Of a DNA stretch of 63,879 nucleotides, positions 52,880 through 62,351 are shown one piece after another. Position numbers and translations under genes: made by a program. The notes beneath the pieces were generated by a model. The model saw nothing but the letters and a program-made list of their open reading frames with translations, did no database searches and was not told the origin of the DNA. The DNA is from Oceanobacillus massiliensis str. N'diop. Its GTDB lineage: Bacteria > Bacillota > Bacilli > Bacillales > Amphibacillaceae. How positions within the stretch are numbered: the stretch's first letter is position 1; each line of letters starts with the position of its first letter. The stretch covers positions 229,438 to 293,316 of the forward strand of contig NZ_HE610976.1 in the NCBI RefSeq assembly GCF_000285495.1, read 5' to 3'.

Positions 52880-53085
52880 CGCGGAATCATACTCCTGAAA
52901 CGCGGAATTAACTTCCGAAACGCGGAATTATCCCCTAAACCGCGGAATTATCCCCTAAACCGTGGAATTAGCTCCCGAAACGCGGAATTAGCTCCCGAAC
53001 CGCGGAATTATCCCACAAACCGCGGAATCACGCTCCCAAACCGCAGAATCACGCTCCCAATATCGCAGAATTACCTCCAAATATC
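52880..53085. repeat. 20-bp tandem repeat array
   Basis: About ten units, typically CGCGGAATTATCCCCTAAAC, with units of 20-22 bp and variants in the middle and end (CGCGGAATTAGCTCCCGAAA and similar). No spacers of unrelated sequence, so not CRISPR. Lies in the gap 52769-53134, which also has a REP-like motif (~52825-52840). Confidence 0.9.
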
Positions 53086-53121
53086 AAAACAGGAATCGTG
53101 AGCATCAGCCCATGACTCCTG
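53086..53121 (-). terminator. Terminator after the alpha-glucosidase
   Basis: Minus-strand CAGGAGTCATG / CACGATTCCTG stem (one mismatch, one wobble) followed by TTTTG, 14 nt past the stop. Confidence 0.75.
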
Positions 53122-53134
53122 TAGCAATTTCATT

Positions 53135-54781
53135 CTATTTTACACGATATACTCTTGCTTCATAGGCCCGCAATCTATTCTCTTCCTCATCCTTATAGTT
53201 GCTGAGTACTAATTCTCTCTCCGTAATTGTTTCTGGAAGTTCAAATATTGCCGCTTCCTTAAATAGATTCACCATGATAACGTACTGCTCATCTTTTCCT
53301 GTTCGTGTATATGCATAGATTTGATCGTGGTCATCGAGAATCAGATCATAGTTCCCATAAATAAGAGCTTTTGAGGATTTGCGCAGCTCAATCAGCTTTT
53401 GGTAATAGTGATAAATGGAATCAGGATTCTGCATGTCATTTTCAACGTTAATCTCTCTGTAGTTGGAATTAACCTTTAGCCAGCTTTCTCCGGTGGTAAA
53501 TCCTGCATTCTCCTCAGCGTTCCATTGCATGGGCGTTCTGGAATTATCACGGCCGGTCTGCCAGATGATTTCCATTATTTCCTGTTCGGGTACGCCTTCT
53601 CCTGTTAATTCGCAGTACAGGTTCTTTGCATCAACATCGTCATAATCATCAATGGATGGATATTGGACATTTGTCATGCCAATTTCCTGTCCCTGATAAA
53701 TAAATGGCGTACCTTGCATGAGGAAATACATGGAAGCCAGTCCCTTAGCTGATTCAACTCGATACTGTCCACTGTCGCCCCAGGTCGAAAGGGATCTTGG
53801 CTGATCATGATTTTCCAGGAACAAGGCATTCCAGCCCTTTCCTTCAAGCCCTTTCTGCCACTTGCTGAGTGTTTCTTTCAAAGCATGGATATCGAGTCCC
53901 TTGTCCGTATTCTTTCCCCAGAGGTCGAGATGTTCAAATTGGAAAATCATATTAAATTTGCCATTTTTCTCGCCGACCCATTCATCTGCCTGTTCTAATT
54001 TAACACCATTCGCTTCGCCGACAGTCATGACATCATAATTGGCAAGGGTCTTCTGTTTGAACTCTTCCAGAAATTCCTGTATACCTTCCCGGTTCATGTG
54101 ACCTTCAAACGAAGGAACAAATTTCTTTTTCTTCGGATTGGGCATATCCGGAAATCCAGCGACTTTCTTAATATGGGATATTGCATCGACACGGAAACCG
54201 TCTATTCCCTTTTCAAGCCACCAATTGACCATTTCATATAATGCCCCGCGCACCGCTGGATTTTCCCAGTTTAAATCAGGCTGTCTCTCCGAGAAAACAT
54301 GCAGAAAATATTCCTTCGTTCTCTCGTCATATTTCCATGCGGAACCGCCAAAGATAGACGCCCAGTTATTCGGCTCCTTTCCGTCTTTTCCCGGATGCCA
54401 AATATAATAATCACGGTATGGGTTATCTTTGGCAGAACGGGATTCAATAAACCATGGATGTTCATCAGACGTATGATTGATTACCAGGTCCATAATCAGT
54501 TTCATGCCCCGGCCATGCACTTCAGTCAATAACTGATCGAAATCATCCATCGTACCGAATTCTTCCATAATATCCTGATAGTCACTGATATCATAACCAT
54601 TATCATCGTTCGGTGACTTATAGACCGGGCTTATCCAGATGACATCAATTCCAAGCTCTTTTAAATAGTCCAGTTTTGATATGACCCCTTGGATATCACC
54701 AATCCCATCCCCATTCGAATCCTTAAAGCTGCGCGGATATACTTGATATGCAACCGCTTCTTTCCACCATTTTTGCTGCAT
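53135..54781 (-). CDS. GH13 alpha-glucosidase
   Basis: 548-aa cytoplasmic GH13 enzyme (no signal peptide). Conserved regions: DLVINHTSDEHPW, GFRVDAISH with nucleophile Asp199, acid Glu256 (MTVGEANG), and ENHDQPR with Asp326. Region II has Ala at position 200, the place where oligo-1,6-glucosidases have Val, so alpha-1,4-linked (or similar) glucosides are more likely than isomaltose. Last gene of the 63.7-53.1 kb sugar cluster. Start ATG has a GGGAGG site. Confidence 0.92.
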   Translation of the reverse strand: MQQKWWKEAVAYQVYPRSFKDSNGDGIGDIQGVISKLDYLKELGIDVIWISPVYKSPNDDNGYDISDYQDIMEEFGTMDDFDQLLTEVHGRGMKLIMDLVINHTSDEHPWFIESRSAKDNPYRDYYIWHPGKDGKEPNNWASIFGGSAWKYDERTKEYFLHVFSERQPDLNWENPAVRGALYEMVNWWLEKGIDGFRVDAISHIKKVAGFPDMPNPKKKKFVPSFEGHMNREGIQEFLEEFKQKTLANYDVMTVGEANGVKLEQADEWVGEKNGKFNMIFQFEHLDLWGKNTDKGLDIHALKETLSKWQKGLEGKGWNALFLENHDQPRSLSTWGDSGQYRVESAKGLASMYFLMQGTPFIYQGQEIGMTNVQYPSIDDYDDVDAKNLYCELTGEGVPEQEIMEIIWQTGRDNSRTPMQWNAEENAGFTTGESWLKVNSNYREINVENDMQNPDSIYHYYQKLIELRKSSKALIYGNYDLILDDHDQIYAYTRTGKDEQYVIMVNLFKEAAIFELPETITERELVLSNYKDEEENRLRAYEARVYRVK

Positions 54782-54817
54782 GTTAAATCCTCCCTTCCTT
54801 CATTGAGCTGCATTAAT

Positions 54818-55501
54818 TTATGAATTCCCAGTAGTTAATTTCAGATACAATCGATAAAATGCCGAAAATGAAATAAAGGCAAGTATTGACCATGAAAAGA
54901 ATGGCATTAGAAACCAAACACGGCTGCTCATCAGAAAAATAATGCCACTGCCAATCATTACTGTGATGAATAATAAAGGACTGCCGATTGTAATCAACAG
55001 TGTGTTTTTTAAAATTGCCCGCAGACTCATATTATAATGGGCGATTACTGAGAAAAAATTTATGGTATAAACAAACAGAACGACCCCAATAATCACAAAG
55101 GCAAACATGAGAATGATATTTTTCTCACTAAAGTAATAGTAATCTACTGCCCAGACACCCCATACTGCCGTTAGGAATAATCCGCCAAGCAGACCTTTTT
55201 TATAATTTTCTCTATAATAAGTCCAATACGATATAATAAGTCCTGTCTTTTCTTTGGCCATCACCCAGTCCCTGACAGAAGCGAACATGGCAGCTGTTGC
55301 AGGGAAAAATAAAACCGGCAGCAACAGGATGAATAGCGGTAGCAATATGTACAGATAGCTTAACTGATCGGCAAAAAACATACTTGCTGCAATGAACAGA
55401 ATAGGTAAGTTGAAAAAGAGCCATAGGAGATTGATTACCGAAAAACGCATCACCCACTCACTTACCATATACATACCATTTATAAATCCGGAATTTTTCA
55501 A
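54818..55501 (-). CDS. DUF624 (YesL-like) membrane protein
   Basis: 227-aa protein with six predicted membrane helices, of the DUF624 family (YesL/YteU). Typical parts: GMYMVSEWVMRFSVINLLWL and FFPATAAMFASVRDWVM. TTG 55501, 8 nt from GGGAGG, is preferred to an ATG 12 codons upstream without a site. These proteins sit in sugar ABC-transporter operons and may assist transport or enzyme localisation; function unknown. Confidence 0.83.
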   Translation of the reverse strand: MKNSGFINGMYMVSEWVMRFSVINLLWLFFNLPILFIAASMFFADQLSYLYILLPLFILLLPVLFFPATAAMFASVRDWVMAKEKTGLIISYWTYYRENYKKGLLGGLFLTAVWGVWAVDYYYFSEKNIILMFAFVIIGVVLFVYTINFFSVIAHYNMSLRAILKNTLLITIGSPLLFITVMIGSGIIFLMSSRVWFLMPFFSWSILAFISFSAFYRLYLKLTTGNS

Positions 55502-55612
55502 TGTTGTATCCTCCCAGGACGTAAAAGCTATATTCATTGTATGCCGAAACAGAGACCCCCTTCAAGTTTAATTAAAGAAGTAAAAAAACTTGAAAGGGGC
55601 TTTCTTATTTCC

Positions 55613-56581
55613 TTATGCCCACCACATGTCGGCAGGCCGCTCATCGATATTGACCGCCTTCAGATTCTTGACTGCTGCTTTAAAACCTTCATCAATCGAC
55701 ATGATCGGATCTTCATGTTCAATACTAATCACATAATCATATCCATATGTCCTCAGTGCACTTACAATATTGGACCACTCCTGTATGCTATGACCATATC
55801 CGACAGACCGGAAGCTCCATGCGCGGGACTGGACGGATGCATATGGCTGCATATCTGTCAGGCCATACATGTTGACATTGTCCTGATCAATATAGGTATC
55901 CTTCGCATGGAAATGATGGATTGCATTCTCTTTGCCCAAAATCTTGATTGCCGCCACAGGATCAATCCCCTGCCACCAGAGATGGCTCGGATCCAGATTG
56001 GCACCGATTGCATCATTGGTTGCTTCCCTCAGTTTCAGCAATGTATAAGGAGTATGCACCAGAAATCCTGCATGCAGTTCCAGGCCAACCTTTACACCGT
56101 GATCCTTCGCAAATTGACCCTGTTCCTTCCAGTATGGAATGAGCTTTTCTTCCCATTGCCATTTTAAAATATCGGAGTATTCCGTCGGCCATGGAGTGAC
56201 TGGCCAGTTAGGATATTTGGAATCCTCATTTGACCCAGGTGTACCAGAGAATGTGTTCACTACTGGTACATCAAGTAATTCGGCGAGTTGTACAGTCTTT
56301 GTGAATGCATCATGAGAAGATTTCGCATGCTGCTTGTTTGGAGAAATTGGATTATCATGACAGCTGAATGCACTTATTGTCAAACCGCGCGACTCAACTT
56401 TATCCAGAAATTCTTTTCTTTTGTCTTCACTTGCGAGCAGCTCATCGACATTACAGTGTGCCGTTCCCGGATTGCCTCCAGTTCCAATCTCTACTGCCTT
56501 TAATCCTGCATCTTTTACATAATCAAGCATTTCTTCCAGTGGCTTTTCTGCAAATAAAACGGTAAATACGCCAAGTTTCAT
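55613..56581 (-). CDS. Sugar isomerase/epimerase-like TIM-barrel protein
   Basis: 322-aa member of the AP-endonuclease-2/xylose isomerase-like family. Metal-site residues can be placed in VGLELHAG (Glu), NLDPSHLWW (Asp, His), HFHAKD (His) and ISIEHEDP (Glu). Within clusters with ThuA and Gfo/Idh proteins, such enzymes act on 3-keto sugars as isomerases or lyases. 15-nt gap after the preceding Gfo/Idh gene. Exact reaction not determinable. Confidence 0.85.
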   Translation of the reverse strand: MKLGVFTVLFAEKPLEEMLDYVKDAGLKAVEIGTGGNPGTAHCNVDELLASEDKRKEFLDKVESRGLTISAFSCHDNPISPNKQHAKSSHDAFTKTVQLAELLDVPVVNTFSGTPGSNEDSKYPNWPVTPWPTEYSDILKWQWEEKLIPYWKEQGQFAKDHGVKVGLELHAGFLVHTPYTLLKLREATNDAIGANLDPSHLWWQGIDPVAAIKILGKENAIHHFHAKDTYIDQDNVNMYGLTDMQPYASVQSRAWSFRSVGYGHSIQEWSNIVSALRTYGYDYVISIEHEDPIMSIDEGFKAAVKNLKAVNIDERPADMWWA

Positions 56582-56595
56582 CGATATCCCTCACT

Positions 56596-57630
56596 TTAAG
56601 AAAATTTTATACTTGAAGCAGTCTCACTGCTGCTATAAATAGCTTCTATGATTTGGGTTACTTTTAACGTTTCTTGCGGCTTACATATTAATTCAGCCTC
56701 ACCAAGGCAGCTTTCTACAAAATTCTGTGCCTGAAGGAGCCCAACCTGCGCTGAATCTTCTTCGATAGTTACTGCGTTGGTCATAAATGTGCCATATTTC
56801 GGCTGATGGATTTCTAAAGGAAATACATTCACTCCGCCATCAACGCCTGAGATACTGACATGGGTCGTATCTTCTTTGATATTTGCCGCCCATGAGCACT
56901 CAAAAATCATCGAACTTCCGTCTTCAAACCGGATATATGCCGATACATGGTCATCAACATCAAATGTTTCATGATTGAATGCTCCCCAATCATTCAGCTG
57001 ATCCGGGGTCTTGCTCAATCGGTTGTAAGTCGATCCCATTACTTCTACAGGCTTTGGCCCATCGAGCAGCCATAGTGATAAATCAAGAAAGTGGCATCCC
57101 CAGTCGATCAGGCTGCCGCCGCCCTGGAGATCCTTATTCGTAAATACTCCCCAGCCCGGAACCTTCCGGCGGCGAAGTGCCTGCACTCTCGTGACAAGCG
57201 GATCACCGATATCTTCCATGGCCAGTTTGGCAACCCTGGAGGCCTCCATAAATCGATAATGATAAGCAATAGACAGTAGTTTCCCTGCCTTGTCGGAAGC
57301 CTCCAGCATTCGTTCACATTCCGCTACAGTGATTGCCATCGGCTTCTCGCAAAATACATGTACACCAGCTTCCAGGGCTGCAATGGATATTTCTGCATGG
57401 AACTTGTTTGGTGTACAGATGGTTACGGCATCAACAACTTTAAAAAGATCGTGGTAGTCACCATAAACTTGCGGGATATTGAATTTTGCTGCTGCTTCTT
57501 CTGCACGAGCCTGATTCAGATCCTGCACAGCAACAATCTCTACCTTTTCGGGCATACTGAGATATGCTGGAATATGCCGGCTTTGCGCAATTCCCCCAAC
57601 ACCAATGAACCCCATCCTTAATTTAGACAT
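56596..57630 (-). CDS. Gfo/Idh/MocA oxidoreductase 1
   Basis: 344-aa NAD(P)-dependent sugar oxidoreductase. Rossmann motif GFIGVGGIAQSRHIPAYL at the start, catalytic-region VFCEKPMAITVAECE, and C-terminal alpha/beta domain with GGSLIDWGCHFLDLSLW (Asp/His catalytic pair). ATG 57630 follows the stop of the other Gfo/Idh gene by 5 nt; the TTG at 57654 lies inside that gene. Likely oxidises or reduces a glucoside at C3. Confidence 0.88.
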   Translation of the reverse strand: MSKLRMGFIGVGGIAQSRHIPAYLSMPEKVEIVAVQDLNQARAEEAAAKFNIPQVYGDYHDLFKVVDAVTICTPNKFHAEISIAALEAGVHVFCEKPMAITVAECERMLEASDKAGKLLSIAYHYRFMEASRVAKLAMEDIGDPLVTRVQALRRRKVPGWGVFTNKDLQGGGSLIDWGCHFLDLSLWLLDGPKPVEVMGSTYNRLSKTPDQLNDWGAFNHETFDVDDHVSAYIRFEDGSSMIFECSWAANIKEDTTHVSISGVDGGVNVFPLEIHQPKYGTFMTNAVTIEEDSAQVGLLQAQNFVESCLGEAELICKPQETLKVTQIIEAIYSSSETASSIKFS

Positions 57631-57635
57631 ATTAT

Positions 57636-58667
57636 TCACTTCTCCAAACGACAAATACGATTTGTTTTAACAGATTCCAGAGCCCCCAGAATGACTTCCA
57701 AGGATTTCTTTCCTTCTTCTCCATTAATCAAAGGTTCTGCGTCTTGCAAAATAGCTTCCACAAAATGATCGATTACATGTGTTGTTGTCTGACCACCCTC
57801 ATCATTGGATTGTATTCCTCCTAATTCATAGTTAACAACTTCACCATTTTTATATTGAACTACCAAGGAATATCTTGGATCATCTTCCAATCTCAGAATT
57901 GCTTTTTCTCCATATATTATCGTAGAGTTATCTTCTTCGGCCGTATATGCCCAGCTCGCTGCGAGTGTACCAATAACACCCTTTTCCGTTTTCAGGATTA
58001 ATGTGGCATTATCATCAACATCCGTATTTTCTTTCGCACTTGTCTCCACAAATGCTCCAACCTCTACAAATTCCTCATCTAAGATATAGCGGAGCAGGTC
58101 TGCCTTGTGTACACCAAGGTCTCCCATTGCCCCAATAAATGCCTGATCCTTTTTAAAGAACCAGCTGTCTTCTCCATCGGCACTCCAGCCTTCCGGACCG
58201 CCATGTCCAAAGGTTGTTCGGAAGCTATAGATCCTTCCGGCCTCGCCCTGCTCGATTAACTTCCGAGCCCTTTGATGAGAGGAGACAAATCGCTGATTAT
58301 GGCCAATCATCAACTTTTTATTATTCGCTTTCGCTGCACGAATCATATCCTCAGCCTCTTCCTTTGAAGTGGCCATCGGCTTTTCACATAGGACATGGCA
58401 TCCTGCATTTAATGCCGCTATGCTGACTGGGGCATGGAGATAGTTAGGCAGGCAGACACTTACGGCATCAATATTCTCACTGTCCAGCAATGCTTCAAAG
58501 CTTGTATATGCTTTTGCATCATAGATTTCAGCTGCTTCCTGTGCTCTTGATTCTACAATATCGCAAACCGCTGCTATCTCCACTTCCGGGTTATTCGCAT
58601 ATTCTACTAAATGGCGATGTCTCGCAATACTTCCACATCCAATAACTGCTACTTTTAGTTTGGACAT
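57636..58667 (-). CDS. Gfo/Idh/MocA oxidoreductase 2
   Basis: 343-aa paralogue of the next gene. Rossmann VIGCGSIARHRHLVEY, VLCEKPMATSKEEAEDM, and GAMGDLGVHKADLLRYIL in the substrate domain (Asp/His pair). Such pairs can act as forward and reverse dehydrogenases on a shared 3-keto intermediate. 22 nt after thuA with a GGGAGG-like site. Confidence 0.88.
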   Translation of the reverse strand: MSKLKVAVIGCGSIARHRHLVEYANNPEVEIAAVCDIVESRAQEAAEIYDAKAYTSFEALLDSENIDAVSVCLPNYLHAPVSIAALNAGCHVLCEKPMATSKEEAEDMIRAAKANNKKLMIGHNQRFVSSHQRARKLIEQGEAGRIYSFRTTFGHGGPEGWSADGEDSWFFKKDQAFIGAMGDLGVHKADLLRYILDEEFVEVGAFVETSAKENTDVDDNATLILKTEKGVIGTLAASWAYTAEEDNSTIIYGEKAILRLEDDPRYSLVVQYKNGEVVNYELGGIQSNDEGGQTTTHVIDHFVEAILQDAEPLINGEEGKKSLEVILGALESVKTNRICRLEK

Positions 58668-58689
58668 AAAAATTCCTCCCTTTATCTAT

Positions 58690-59409
58690 CTATTTATCAG
58701 AAATATTCTCCAAAGGTTTTGCATTACCATAAACGTGGGCAGGTGTATTATCATTGTTCACCCATTTGACGGCATTTTTTATTACCTGCTGGACATCCTT
58801 GTTGTAGTATGTAGGATAGGTTTCATGTCCAGGCCGGAAATAGAAGATCTTGCCCTTGCCCCGTTTAAATGTAGCTCCGCTTCTAAAAACCTCTCCGCCT
58901 TCAAACCAGCTGACAAAGATTAATTCATCCGGAGTTGGAATATCAAAATGTTCCCCATACATCTCTTCCTGTTCCAGTTCAAAATATTGTCCAAGCCCTT
59001 CGGTTATCGGATGGGTCGGATCGATTGCCCAGAGCCTTTCCTTTTCTCCCGCTTCCCGCCATTTCAGATCGCATGAAGTCCCCATAAGGCTTTTGAAAAT
59101 TTTCGAGAAGTGTCCTGAATGTAATACAATCAAGCCCATTCCGTCCAGAACGCGCTGCTTTACCTTTGCTACGACTTCATCCTGCACTTCATCGTGAGCT
59201 ACATGCCCCCACCAGATCAAGACATCCGTTTCTTCAAGAACATCATCTGTTAATCCATGATGCTCTTCCTCTAATGTTGCTGTCTTTACTTGAATATCAT
59301 CTTCCTGCAGGAATTCCGCTATCGCACCATGGATTCCTTTTGGATAGATCTGCGCAACAACGTTATTCGTTTTTTCGTGACGATTCTCATTCCATACCGT
59401 TACTTTCAT
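58690..59409 (-). CDS. ThuA-like protein
   Basis: 239-aa class I glutamine amidotransferase-like protein of the ThuA family: [33 protein letters not shown], and [17 protein letters not shown]. ThuA takes part in trehalose and related disaccharide use through 3-keto derivatives in Sinorhizobium. ATG 59409 has AAGGAGAG, preferred to ATG 59433. A LacI-type operator lies just upstream. Confidence 0.88.
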   Translation of the reverse strand: MKVTVWNENRHEKTNNVVAQIYPKGIHGAIAEFLQEDDIQVKTATLEEEHHGLTDDVLEETDVLIWWGHVAHDEVQDEVVAKVKQRVLDGMGLIVLHSGHFSKIFKSLMGTSCDLKWREAGEKERLWAIDPTHPITEGLGQYFELEQEEMYGEHFDIPTPDELIFVSWFEGGEVFRSGATFKRGKGKIFYFRPGHETYPTYYNKDVQQVIKNAVKWVNNDNTPAHVYGNAKPLENISDK

Positions 59410-59439
59410 GACAAAGCTCTCCTTTTTATGCAATTTTTA

Positions 59440-59454
59440 GGCAATCGTTTGCAT
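59440..59454. promoter_or_regulatory. LacI-family operator upstream of thuA
   Basis: Minus-strand ATGCAAACGATTGCC, between the regulator stop (59461) and thuA. The ATGCAAACG half also occurs at 63798-63824. Confidence 0.55.
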
Positions 59455-59460
59455 GTTATG

Positions 59461-60513
59461 CTAAATTAAATTATCCAGTTCGTTCAGCTTCTTACTTAAT
59501 GTCTGCGATGATTCTCTAATCTTAATGGCGGTCGGAATAATGACACTTCGTTTAAACATCTCCGGGTCATCAATCAGTTCAATCACACATCTTGATGCTT
59601 CATAACCCAGTTGATAGGTCTGCGTATCGATGGAAGTCATCGGCGGACTCGATAACTGCGAAACAATCGTATTATTGAACGTAATCAAACTCATATTCTC
59701 CGGAACTTGAATATGTCTATCTCTCAATTGCTTGATCACTACCAATGCATTTACATCCGTAGAAATAACCATTGCTGTTGGACGTTCTGGCAGATCCAAC
59801 AATTTATCTATAACCGGCAAGCCATTCGATGTGCCATATTCAAAGTTTTGAATGTAGGCCTCATTTTCTTCAATGCCATAAGCTCTCAATGCTTCCCGAT
59901 AGCCTGTAATTCTGTCCTGTATGACCTGAAATGCAGGATCCTCGCCTATAAAGCTTATATGCCGGTGGCCGTGTTCTATCAAATATTCAGTCGCTTCTCT
60001 CGCTGCCTGTATATTATCATTATCGACGTACATTATCCTGTTTGATTCGCTTACCGGCTTTCCGATTACTACAAATGGAATATTCTGTTTCAACAAATAA
60101 GGTACCACCTTATCGTCTTTCTTTGAGTAGAGAACAATCACACCATCGACCCGTTTCCCTTGCACCATTTTTACCACTTCATTATAAATGGATTCTTCCG
60201 ATTCGCCAGTTGTCAATGATATGCTGTAGTCCTTCTTATTACAGTATGCACTGATTCCTTTCAATACCTCAGGAAAAAAGGGATTATGCAAGGAATGGCT
60301 GGCAGAATGCTTCATCACAATTCCAATCGTCTGGGTTGATTTCTGAACGAGAACACGGGCATTTAAATTGATATGGTAACCCATTTCCTCCATAATTTTA
60401 CGTACTTTCCGTTTGGTTCTGTCACTTATCTTACTGCTGTCGGACAATACCCGGGACACCGTTGACGGTGATACGTTAGCACGTTTGGCTACATCTTTAA
60501 TGGTTACTGACAA
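59461..60513 (-). CDS. LacI-family transcriptional regulator
   Basis: 350-aa LacI/GalR regulator. The N-terminal HTH/hinge (TIKDVAKRANVSPSTVSRVL) is followed by a sugar-binding two-lobe domain (~60-335). Starts with TTG 60513 behind GAGAGGGGGG. It lies between the permease and thuA genes within the cluster and is the obvious controller, acting with CcpA. Effector likely the imported sugar. Confidence 0.9.
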   Translation of the reverse strand: MSVTIKDVAKRANVSPSTVSRVLSDSSKISDRTKRKVRKIMEEMGYHINLNARVLVQKSTQTIGIVMKHSASHSLHNPFFPEVLKGISAYCNKKDYSISLTTGESEESIYNEVVKMVQGKRVDGVIVLYSKKDDKVVPYLLKQNIPFVVIGKPVSESNRIMYVDNDNIQAAREATEYLIEHGHRHISFIGEDPAFQVIQDRITGYREALRAYGIEENEAYIQNFEYGTSNGLPVIDKLLDLPERPTAMVISTDVNALVVIKQLRDRHIQVPENMSLITFNNTIVSQLSSPPMTSIDTQTYQLGYEASRCVIELIDDPEMFKRSVIIPTAIKIRESSQTLSKKLNELDNLI

Positions 60514-60565
60514 TTATTTGCCCCCCTCTCGGCACCTGAGCAAGGAAGGTTGCTTCGTTAAACTA

Positions 60566-61384
60566 TTATTTAACTGCCCCTTCTGTAACACCTTCGATAA
60601 TATGTTTTTGTGCAAAAAAGTAGATAATGATTACCGGTATAATCGCTAGAGTCAATCCTGCCAGCGCTAAATGCCATTGCTTAGTATACTGCCCAAAGAA
60701 GAAAAACATCTTTAATGGAAGTGTCGCAGTATCCGAACTTAATACAAGGGATGGAAGCAAGTAGTCATTCCATATCCAAATAAGATTCAAAATCATAACG
60801 GTTACTGAGATTGGTTTTAACATTGGGAAGACAATTCTCCAGAACACCTGCCATTTATTTGCCCCATCAATCGTTGCTGCCTCATCAAGTGATATCGGTA
60901 TACTTTTCATTGCACCATGGTAAAGGAAGATAGAAAGACTTGCTCCAAATCCCAGGTACATGAAGATCAGACCATAAATATTCAACATATTAACTTCCCC
61001 GAATAAAGAGACTAAGGGAATCATCACGGATTGAAATGGAATCAGCATCGCTGCAACAAAGAGCAGAAAGATAGCTCCGCTTAATTTGCTTTTATTTCTT
61101 GATAGCGAATATCCCGCCATCGATGAAAACAGGATAATGATTACCACACTGCCAAGTGATACAATGATGGAGTTGGTTAAGGAACTTAAGAAATTCAAAT
61201 CAATGAACGCCTGCTGAAAGTTTTCGAAGGTCCAGCTTTCTGGAATACCGAGTATGTTGGAAAAAATACCATTCTTCGTTTTAAAAGAATTGACAATCAT
61301 TAAATAAAACGGGGACAGCCATAAAAGGGCCAAAAGGATACCGAGAATCTCTATTATGAATTTATTTCTCCTTTTCTCCTTCAT
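60566..61384 (-). CDS. ABC sugar permease (MalG-type)
   Basis: 272-aa CUT1 permease with six helices. EAA loop LDEAATIDGANKWQVFWRIVFPM; C-terminus IIEGVTEGAVK. TAATG overlap with the preceding permease gene shows tight coupling. No ATPase is encoded nearby. Confidence 0.9.
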   Translation of the reverse strand: MKEKRRNKFIIEILGILLALLWLSPFYLMIVNSFKTKNGIFSNILGIPESWTFENFQQAFIDLNFLSSLTNSIIVSLGSVVIIILFSSMAGYSLSRNKSKLSGAIFLLFVAAMLIPFQSVMIPLVSLFGEVNMLNIYGLIFMYLGFGASLSIFLYHGAMKSIPISLDEAATIDGANKWQVFWRIVFPMLKPISVTVMILNLIWIWNDYLLPSLVLSSDTATLPLKMFFFFGQYTKQWHLALAGLTLAIIPVIIIYFFAQKHIIEGVTEGAVK

Positions 61385-62244
61385 TATAAGTCTACCTCCC
61401 GTTTCTTATTGTAATATACTTGTGTCAATGCAACTGCTGCGACAAGAATGAAGAATATAACAGCCTTTGATTGCGCATAGGCCATATCAAAATCGCTAAA
61501 TGCCGTATTATATATCTCCATTGCAAGCATCTGTGTAGAATTATATGGACCTCCATTGGTTAGTGCCAAGTTCTGGTCGTATAATTTAAATGCATTGGAT
61601 AACGTTAGGAATAAACTGATTGTGAATGCAGGTGCAACGAGCGGAAATTTCACTTTCCAAAAGCGCTGGAATCCATTTGCCCCATCAATTTCAGCAGCCT
61701 CAATCAGCTCTTTAGGAACACTTTCCAAATAGGCAATATAGATAATCATAATATAGCCTGCATACTGCCACGTGTTGAGGATAACCAATCCCCAGAAGCC
61801 GGTTCCTGTTGTAGAAAGCCAGCCCTGCAGAGCCTCAATGCCTAACAAACTCCCCATTGCATCAAATCCGCTCACAAAGATGAACTGCCAAATAAATCCT
61901 AAAATCAGACCACCAATAAGATTTGGCATAAAGAATACCGTTCGAAGCAAGTTACTCGATTTCATTTTTTGTGTAACCAGCAATGCCAATCCCAGTCCAA
62001 TAATATTTACCAGAATGATAGAAACAACCGCAAACATGATGGTAAATACAATTGCATCGAGAAACTCACCATCTTGGAAAGCCTCCAGATAATTGGCTAA
62101 TCCGACGAATTCAGATGCCGTTAAACCATTCCAGTCTGTAAACGAAAAAATAAATCCATATATAAATGGAAAAAAGACAACAAGTGTCAACGCCAGCAAG
62201 GTTGGCGTAAGGAATAACCAAAATGACACACTCCTATTTTTCAT
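61384..62244 (-). CDS. ABC sugar permease (MalF-type)
   Basis: 286-aa CUT1 permease. Six helices; EAA loop LIEAAEIDGANGFQRFWKVKFPL; typical LTNGGPYNSTQMLAMEIYN periplasmic-side sequence. Separated from the binding-protein gene by a hairpin that would lower its expression relative to that gene. Confidence 0.9.
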   Translation of the reverse strand: MKNRSVSFWLFLTPTLLALTLVVFFPFIYGFIFSFTDWNGLTASEFVGLANYLEAFQDGEFLDAIVFTIMFAVVSIILVNIIGLGLALLVTQKMKSSNLLRTVFFMPNLIGGLILGFIWQFIFVSGFDAMGSLLGIEALQGWLSTTGTGFWGLVILNTWQYAGYIMIIYIAYLESVPKELIEAAEIDGANGFQRFWKVKFPLVAPAFTISLFLTLSNAFKLYDQNLALTNGGPYNSTQMLAMEIYNTAFSDFDMAYAQSKAVIFFILVAAVALTQVYYNKKREVDL

Positions 62245-62293
62245 CCGAGAGCACCTCCCATTTCATTCTCTATCTCGTAATTTAAAAATAAAA

Positions 62294-62332
62294 ACAGCCA
62301 ACAAAAGAAAATCGATTTATTTTGTTGGCTGT
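62294..62332 (-). terminator. Attenuating hairpin between binding protein and permease
   Basis: Perfect 13-bp arms ACAGCCAACAAAA / TTTTGTTGGCTGT followed on the minus strand by TTTTATTTTTA. A leaky terminator here would give the usual excess of binding protein. Confidence 0.75.
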
Positions 62333-62351
62333 GATAACTTATTTTCATCTC

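Noticed and set aside
52880-53085. Possible CRISPR array
   Set aside because: Units are contiguous 20-22 bp repeats without unique spacers, and no cas gene is near.
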